Of a stretch of DNA of 64,000 bases, positions 60,110 through 64,000 are shown piece after piece (positions within the stretch are counted from its first letter, which is position 1; every line of letters begins with the position of its first letter). This DNA is from Collinsella aerofaciens. GTDB taxonomy: Bacteria > Actinomycetota > Coriobacteriia > Coriobacteriales > Coriobacteriaceae. The position numbers and the translations under genes are program-made. The stretch spans positions 62,001 through 126,000 of the forward strand of contig NZ_JADPCJ010000001.1 of assembly GCF_015670795.1 (NCBI RefSeq). The letters run 5' to 3'. The notes under the pieces are model-generated. The model saw only the letters and a list, made by a program, of their open reading frames with translations, was not told the origin of the DNA and did not search any database.

Positions 60110-61237
60110 TTAGTAGCGCACAAAGATGTAGTTATTGTTCATGCCGGCGGCAACGGAGCTGATGATAACACCCGTGTTGTAGTCGGAAGCATGAATCATC
60201 TGACCACCGCCGATGTAAATGCCGGTGTGGTACGAGTTGACCACAACGTCACCGGGCTGCGGATCGGACACACGCGTCCAGCCCATAAAGGTACCCGTGG
60301 TGCCCAGGCGGCAATAGCGACCAGTGAGGCAATAGCTAACAAAACCAGAGCAGTCGAAGCTGTTCGGGCCAATTCCGCCCCAGGAATAAGCACAACCAAG
60401 CTTGCTGTATGCACGTGAGACAACAGAACCGCCATCGACGGACTGGCTCGGAGCAGAAGGCGTCGGAGCCGGAGCAGGCGTGGAGGGCTGCGGCGTCGGA
60501 GCAGGTGTCGGCGTGGGCGCCGGAGTGTTGCCGCCCTGGTTGTTGTTATTGCTGGTCTGGCCACCGTTGTTGGTGTTCTCGGTCGCACCGGCAGTCTCGT
60601 TGCTCACCGTGGCCTTCTCGGCGGTGCTGGCGTTGATGCCGGCCTGCAGCGCGGCGTTGGCCTCGGCCTCGGCGGCAAGCTCGGCTTGCAGCTGCGAATC
60701 CAGGGAGTTTACGACGTTCTGGGCTTCAGCCTGCTGGGCGTTAAGCTCGTCGACCTTCTTTTGCGTGGTGGCGACGTTCTTTTCCTGCTCGGCCTGCTTA
60801 TCGGTGAGCTGCTGCTTAAGCTCCTTGACCTCTTGAATGGTCTGAGCTTGCTTATCGGAAACTTTGCCGTAGTAGAACAGACGGTTGAGCATATCGCTCA
60901 GGTCATCGACACCCGTCAGAACCTGAAGCAGGCTCAGGCCGCCGGTTTTGTACTCGCCGGCGACATAGGTCGAGAGCTTGGCCTGACCGTCGGCGATCTC
61001 CTGCTGCTTTTGCGTGATCTCGCCAGCAGTCTGATCGAGCGCCTGCGTCTGCGTGGCGAGTTCATCGTAAATCTGCTGGGTTTGGGTACCGATCTGCTCG
61101 AGCTTCGTACGAGCAGCGGCAAGGTCGGATGCGGTATCGGCGTAGGCAGGAGCCGCGAGGCCCAAGCCCAAAACACAAGCGAGGGTTGCCGTAGCAGCGC
61201 AGCGTGCCATGTTTTTGTGCGTGTTTGCTGTGCGCAT
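60110..61237 (-). CDS. Secreted NlpC/P60 peptidoglycan hydrolase
   Basis: A 375-residue exported cell-wall hydrolase. It has a signal peptide (cleavage likely after AAPAYA, about residue 33), a long coiled coil (about 35-200), a Pro/Thr-rich linker and a C-terminal NlpC/P60 endopeptidase domain with the catalytic Cys in FDCSGFV and His in YHTGIYIG. The layout matches the PcsB/RipA/CwlO type of division-linked hydrolases that are activated by FtsEX-like complexes. GGAAAGGA precedes the ATG. It is the last gene downstream of apt on the minus strand. Confidence 0.92.
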   Translation of the reverse strand: MRTANTHKNMARCAATATLACVLGLGLAAPAYADTASDLAAARTKLEQIGTQTQQIYDELATQTQALDQTAGEITQKQQEIADGQAKLSTYVAGEYKTGGLSLLQVLTGVDDLSDMLNRLFYYGKVSDKQAQTIQEVKELKQQLTDKQAEQEKNVATTQKKVDELNAQQAEAQNVVNSLDSQLQAELAAEAEANAALQAGINASTAEKATVSNETAGATENTNNGGQTSNNNNQGGNTPAPTPTPAPTPQPSTPAPAPTPSAPSQSVDGGSVVSRAYSKLGCAYSWGGIGPNSFDCSGFVSYCLTGRYCRLGTTGTFMGWTRVSDPQPGDVVVNSYHTGIYIGGGQMIHASDYNTGVIISSVAAGMNNNYIFVRY

Positions 61238-61269
61238 GTAGCTTCCTTTCCAGTAACTAAGGGTAACGG

Positions 61270-61800
61270 CTAGTCCACCGTCACCAGGCTAAAGAGCTCC
61301 ACATCGTCATCAGACGGCGTGAGCTTCTCGCGCGGGTTGAGAAACGCAAGCTCAAGGATACAACCATAACCGACAAGCTTTGCGCCCATATCTCGCACCA
61401 GTTTACCTGTTGCCTCGACGGTTCCGCCCGTCGCGACCAAGTCGTCCAGAATCAACACGGTATCTTTAGAGCTGATAGCGTCGGCATGGATCTCAATTGA
61501 ATCGGTGCCGTACTCGAGCTCGTAGCTCTGGCTCACGGTCTCGCGCGGCAGCTTTCCCGGTTTACGTGCGGGAACAAAGCCGGCGCCAAGGGCTACAGCC
61601 ACCGGTACGCCAACCATAAAGCCGCGAGCCTCGGGACCCACGACCTTGGTGATTCCCATGCCGGCAAAGTGCTCGGCGAGGGCATCGGTCATGGCTTTGA
61701 GAGCCTCGGGATTGCCAAAGAGCGGCGTGATGTCCTTAAATACGACTCCGGGTTCGGGATAGTCGGGAATATCGACGATATGAGATTCGAAGTCATACAT
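61270..61800 (-). CDS. apt: Adenine phosphoribosyltransferase
   Basis: A 176-residue APT that salvages adenine to AMP with PRPP. The PRPP motif VLILDDLVATGGT and the GPEARGF segment are diagnostic. The start is ATG 61800 behind GAAAGGT; an in-frame ATG at 61815 overlaps that site. It lies between merR and the NlpC/P60 gene in the same direction. Confidence 0.94.
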   Translation of the reverse strand: MYDFESHIVDIPDYPEPGVVFKDITPLFGNPEALKAMTDALAEHFAGMGITKVVGPEARGFMVGVPVAVALGAGFVPARKPGKLPRETVSQSYELEYGTDSIEIHADAISSKDTVLILDDLVATGGTVEATGKLVRDMGAKLVGYGCILELAFLNPREKLTPSDDDVELFSLVTVD

Positions 61801-61839
61801 GGCGTGACCTTTCATGGATTGCCGAAATTTCAGCAGCGG

Positions 61840-62718
61840 TTATTTGCCCGCGGTGGCGGCGCCGGATTGCGACGGGGCGACGACTTTGAGCGGCTTTACG
61901 AGAGAATCCTCGTGCGAAACCGGCGCGGCTGGCTCTTCGTTTTTGGCCTTGGTGGACTCGGAACGCGTGATTTCCTCATCGAGTGCATCGATGTCGGCGT
62001 CCTCGACCACGGCGTTGAGCGACTCAAAAACGCGGTTCTTGAGCAGCGCGGTGTGCACGCCCTCCGTCAGGTCGTGAAGCTTCTTAAACGCACGCTCGAG
62101 CTTGGCGTCGCGCTCGTCATCGGAGGTATCCATTCCGAGCATGCTCACGAGCACCTGCTCAAACATCGAGGACTCGCGGTTGGCGGAAGACACGTACTGA
62201 CGCAGGTTGCGTGGCTCGATATGGAAGCGCGACAGCTCGGAGCAGTAACGGATGATCGGGAAATCTCGGCCATCGACGAGCTCACGATTCTGCGGACTCT
62301 TGATGATGCGAATGAGGTCGTTCTCAGCGAGCGAGCGGATAAACGAAATCTCGACGCCCAGCATATCGGGAATGGTCTCGATGGGATGCAGCTTTTGCTT
62401 AGTCTCCTTGGGCTCCGTCTTGAGCGGAACATCGGACAGCAAGCCCACCTCGTAGGCGAGCGTTGACAGGTCCGTGGCGTTTTCCAAGCGCTGCTTAATC
62501 ACGTTGAGTGGCATATAGCGGGTCTTCTGCAGGTGCAGAATGACCTCCAGGCGATCAACGTCCTCCTTGGAGTACTGACGGTATCCCTTTGGCGTACGAT
62601 GAGGGGTAATGAGCCCCTCATCCTCTAGAAATCTAATTTTTGAGTTCGAAAGATCGGGGTATGCGCCTCGAAGTAGGTTGACGACTTGGCCGATACTCAG
62701 ATAGTTGCGTTCGGCCAT
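61840..62718 (-). CDS. MerR-family transcriptional regulator (Rv1828-like)
   Basis: A 292-residue protein with an N-terminal MerR winged helix (LSIGQVVNLLRGAYPDLSNSKIRFLEDEGLI, then TPKGYRQYSKEDVDRLEVI). It has a long helical middle and an acidic, Ala/Pro-rich C terminus. The unusual SNSKIRFLEDEGL recognition helix fits the actinobacterial group that includes Mycobacterium Rv1828, encoded next to garA. It starts 3 nt after the FHA gene, which supports a conserved garA-merR pair. Ligand unknown. Confidence 0.85.
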   Translation of the reverse strand: MAERNYLSIGQVVNLLRGAYPDLSNSKIRFLEDEGLITPHRTPKGYRQYSKEDVDRLEVILHLQKTRYMPLNVIKQRLENATDLSTLAYEVGLLSDVPLKTEPKETKQKLHPIETIPDMLGVEISFIRSLAENDLIRIIKSPQNRELVDGRDFPIIRYCSELSRFHIEPRNLRQYVSSANRESSMFEQVLVSMLGMDTSDDERDAKLERAFKKLHDLTEGVHTALLKNRVFESLNAVVEDADIDALDEEITRSESTKAKNEEPAAPVSHEDSLVKPLKVVAPSQSGAATAGK

Positions 62719-62721
62719 GCC

Positions 62722-63156
62722 CTACTCACCGGTTTCGATGCGCTCCGGCGTGCTCTCGTGGTAGATGAGCGTAAACGTACCGATCTGAACGGAAGAACCG
62801 TCGTGCAGCGGGGCTGCATTGACAATGGCACCGTCGACCCAGGTACCATTGAGCGAGCCCAGGTCCTCGATGCGAGCGCCGAGGCCCTCGCGAATAATGC
62901 GCGCGTGGCTGCGCGAAACGGTCATGTCATTAAGGAAGATGCCGTTCGCGGGATCGCGGCCGATGGTGGTCACGTCGTCCTCGAGCTCAAAGGCGGCACC
63001 AGTCTGCGGACCCTTGACGATGGACAGAACGGGGGCGGTGATGCGCACGTTGGCCATGAGGTCGGGAACGGTGACGTCGCTTGAAGGCACGCGGAATACG
63101 CAGGTAGCGTCAGCAGTCTTATCATTCTGAGACATATTGTTAACCATGTTGTCCAT
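62722..63156 (-). CDS. GarA-like FHA domain protein
   Basis: A 144-residue protein with a single FHA domain (about residues 50-138; GRDPANGIFLNDMTVSRSHA and DLGSLNGTWVDG). The N-terminal tail carries ATCVFR, which lines up with the TTSVFR phosphorylation motif of mycobacterial GarA, where phospho-Thr folds back onto the FHA domain and releases metabolic enzymes from inhibition. The start is ATG 63156 after TAGGGG; ATG 63189 and ATG 63135 are alternatives. The pgsA-FHA-merR order matches the mycobacterial locus. Confidence 0.85.
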   Translation of the reverse strand: MDNMVNNMSQNDKTADATCVFRVPSSDVTVPDLMANVRITAPVLSIVKGPQTGAAFELEDDVTTIGRDPANGIFLNDMTVSRSHARIIREGLGARIEDLGSLNGTWVDGAIVNAAPLHDGSSVQIGTFTLIYHESTPERIETGE

Positions 63157-63222
63157 GACAACCCCTAACTTATCGCGGACGTGCCGCAAATAATGAACCG
63201 TACGTAATCATACCCCAACGAA

Positions 63223-63927
63223 TCAGTCTTCGATTTCAGGGTTCAGAAAGTCGATGTCCTCGTCCTCGGGATGCGTGAGAGCCTGTTTAATGGCCGCTCC
63301 GCCCTTAATGGAGTAGATGACAGCGGTGAGCATGGAGAAGATCACGCCGCCGTACACAAAGAAGATGCCGAGGGGCATCGAGCTTCCGTTGAGGCCCGGG
63401 AAGGCCGTAAGGGATGAAGGTAAAAGATGCAGGCCGTCAATAACGGGGAAACCGAGCAGCATGAGCGAGAAACCAGTCATGAGCAGCGCTGTGGCAATCT
63501 TTCCGGGGAAGACGACATCGATGGGGCGACGGTGATAATGACGAACGATAAGCGTGCCGATGCCCAGATAGATGTCGCGGCCAATAATGAGCACACAGAC
63601 CCAGATGGGCAGCTCTCCGCGGACCACCAGTCCCAAGACGCCGGTGAACAGCAGCGCGCGGTCGCAAATGGGATCCATGACCTTGCCGAGCCACGAGACC
63701 GTCTTGGTCATGCGGGCGATCTGACCGTCCATCCAGTCGGTGGAGGCGGCAACGGCGTAGATAACGATGGCGATGACGCGGTTGTTGTCCGTCACAAACA
63801 GGTACAGAAATACCAGGGTGAGGATCAGGCGCGTAAAGGTGATGAAATTGGAGATCGTAAAGATCTTATTCGACGGGTAATCGGAAGTGCCGATAAGCTC
63901 CTTTTTGATCTTCTTTTTGATGCCCAC
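63223..63927 (-). CDS. CDP-alcohol phosphatidyltransferase (second PgsA-like)
   Basis: A 234-residue membrane protein with the motif DG-x2-AR-x8-G-x3-D-x3-D, present as DGQIARMTKTVSWLGKVMDP plus ICDR, and about six hydrophobic helices. The family makes phosphatidylglycerol phosphate, cardiolipin, phosphatidylinositol phosphate or similar lipids; the head-group acceptor here is open, since another PgsA lies at 42304. The start is GTG 63927 after GGGGGAG. It is first in a probable minus-strand unit with the FHA and merR genes. Confidence 0.85.
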   Translation of the reverse strand: MGIKKKIKKELIGTSDYPSNKIFTISNFITFTRLILTLVFLYLFVTDNNRVIAIVIYAVAASTDWMDGQIARMTKTVSWLGKVMDPICDRALLFTGVLGLVVRGELPIWVCVLIIGRDIYLGIGTLIVRHYHRRPIDVVFPGKIATALLMTGFSLMLLGFPVIDGLHLLPSSLTAFPGLNGSSMPLGIFFVYGGVIFSMLTAVIYSIKGGAAIKQALTHPEDEDIDFLNPEIED

Positions 63928-63963
63928 AGGACTCCCCCGCTGGTTAACGACAAAACTTTCGAT

Positions 63964-63969
63964 ACTATA
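63964..63969 (-). promoter_or_regulatory. -10 element of the pgsA2-FHA-merR unit
   Basis: TATAGT on the minus strand, about 36 nt before the GTG start, preceded by CGGG as in the -10-like elements at 18807 and 22925. Confidence 0.5.
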
Positions 63970-64000
63970 CCCGTTCCGGCGATGTCTATCCAGCGTAAGC

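Overview
This 64 kb window is a block of core bacterial chromosome, about 60% G+C, with no phage, plasmid, CRISPR, rRNA or tRNA genes that I can see. An actinobacterial-type integration host factor (mihF), a pyrR-pyrB-pyrC-pyrK-pyrD-pyrF cluster, a pgsA/GarA-like FHA/MerR cluster, LexA boxes of the CGAAC-N4-GTTCG type and an anaerobic fermentative AdhE together suggest a gut Coriobacteriia member, most likely Collinsella. That placement is inference from gene content; no search was run.

Layout. 1-4.1 kb: end of proS, a phosphotransferase-fold protein, and adhE with a pair of LacI-type operator-like boxes. 4.3-5.3 kb: a REP-associated (RAYT-type) transposase inside 49-bp inverted repeats. 5.4-11.4 kb: rpmB, then the pyrimidine operon behind a structured leader. 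11.6-14.1 kb: mihF-gmk-rpoZ-thiI. 14.3-18.3 kb: competence genes comEA-comEC and holA. 18.4-30.3 kb: rpsT, lepA, dusB, hemW, two dnaJ-type genes, mtaB, phoH, ybeY, dgkA, era and recO. 30.4-33.1 kb: rpsO and pnp. 33.2-34.2 kb: an A+T-richer acetyltransferase gene between two inverted copies of a palindromic repeat. 34.4-45.6 kb: rnjA, ftsK, a RodZ-like gene, yajQ, rimO, pgsA, pncC/cinA, recA and recX. 45.8-52.5 kb: rny, a GHKL ATPase, spoVS, miaB, miaA and hflX. 52.5-55.4 kb: lexA with a downstream membrane acyltransferase-like gene, a divergent YneA-like LysM gene, nrdR and dut. 55.4-55.9 kb: a second palindrome family. 55.9-64 kb: glycosyltransferase, trxB, DUF1836, degV, an NlpC/P60 hydrolase, apt, merR, garA-like FHA and a second pgsA.

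How it works together. The genes mostly serve pyrimidine and dUTP metabolism, ribosome and tRNA maturation (era, ybeY, lepA, rimO, miaA, miaB, mtaB, dusB, thiI, hflX), RNA decay (pnp, RNase J, RNase Y), DNA uptake and repair (comEA, comEC, recO, recA, recX), and cell envelope or division (ftsK, RodZ-like, dgkA, pgsA). The SOS circuit is readable directly: a perfect LexA box lies between the -35 and -10 of recA, and three evenly spaced boxes lie between lexA and the YneA-like gene.

The least explained features are two families of palindromic repeats (33.2-34.2 kb and 55.4-55.9 kb). Each has a conserved core enclosed by long arms that differ from site to site, and each occurs as an inverted pair. 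Others are an 11-bp phased repeat array in front of recA, a shared 12-mer in front of the convergent DUF1836 and degV genes, and the rny-GHKL ATPase-spoVS cluster.
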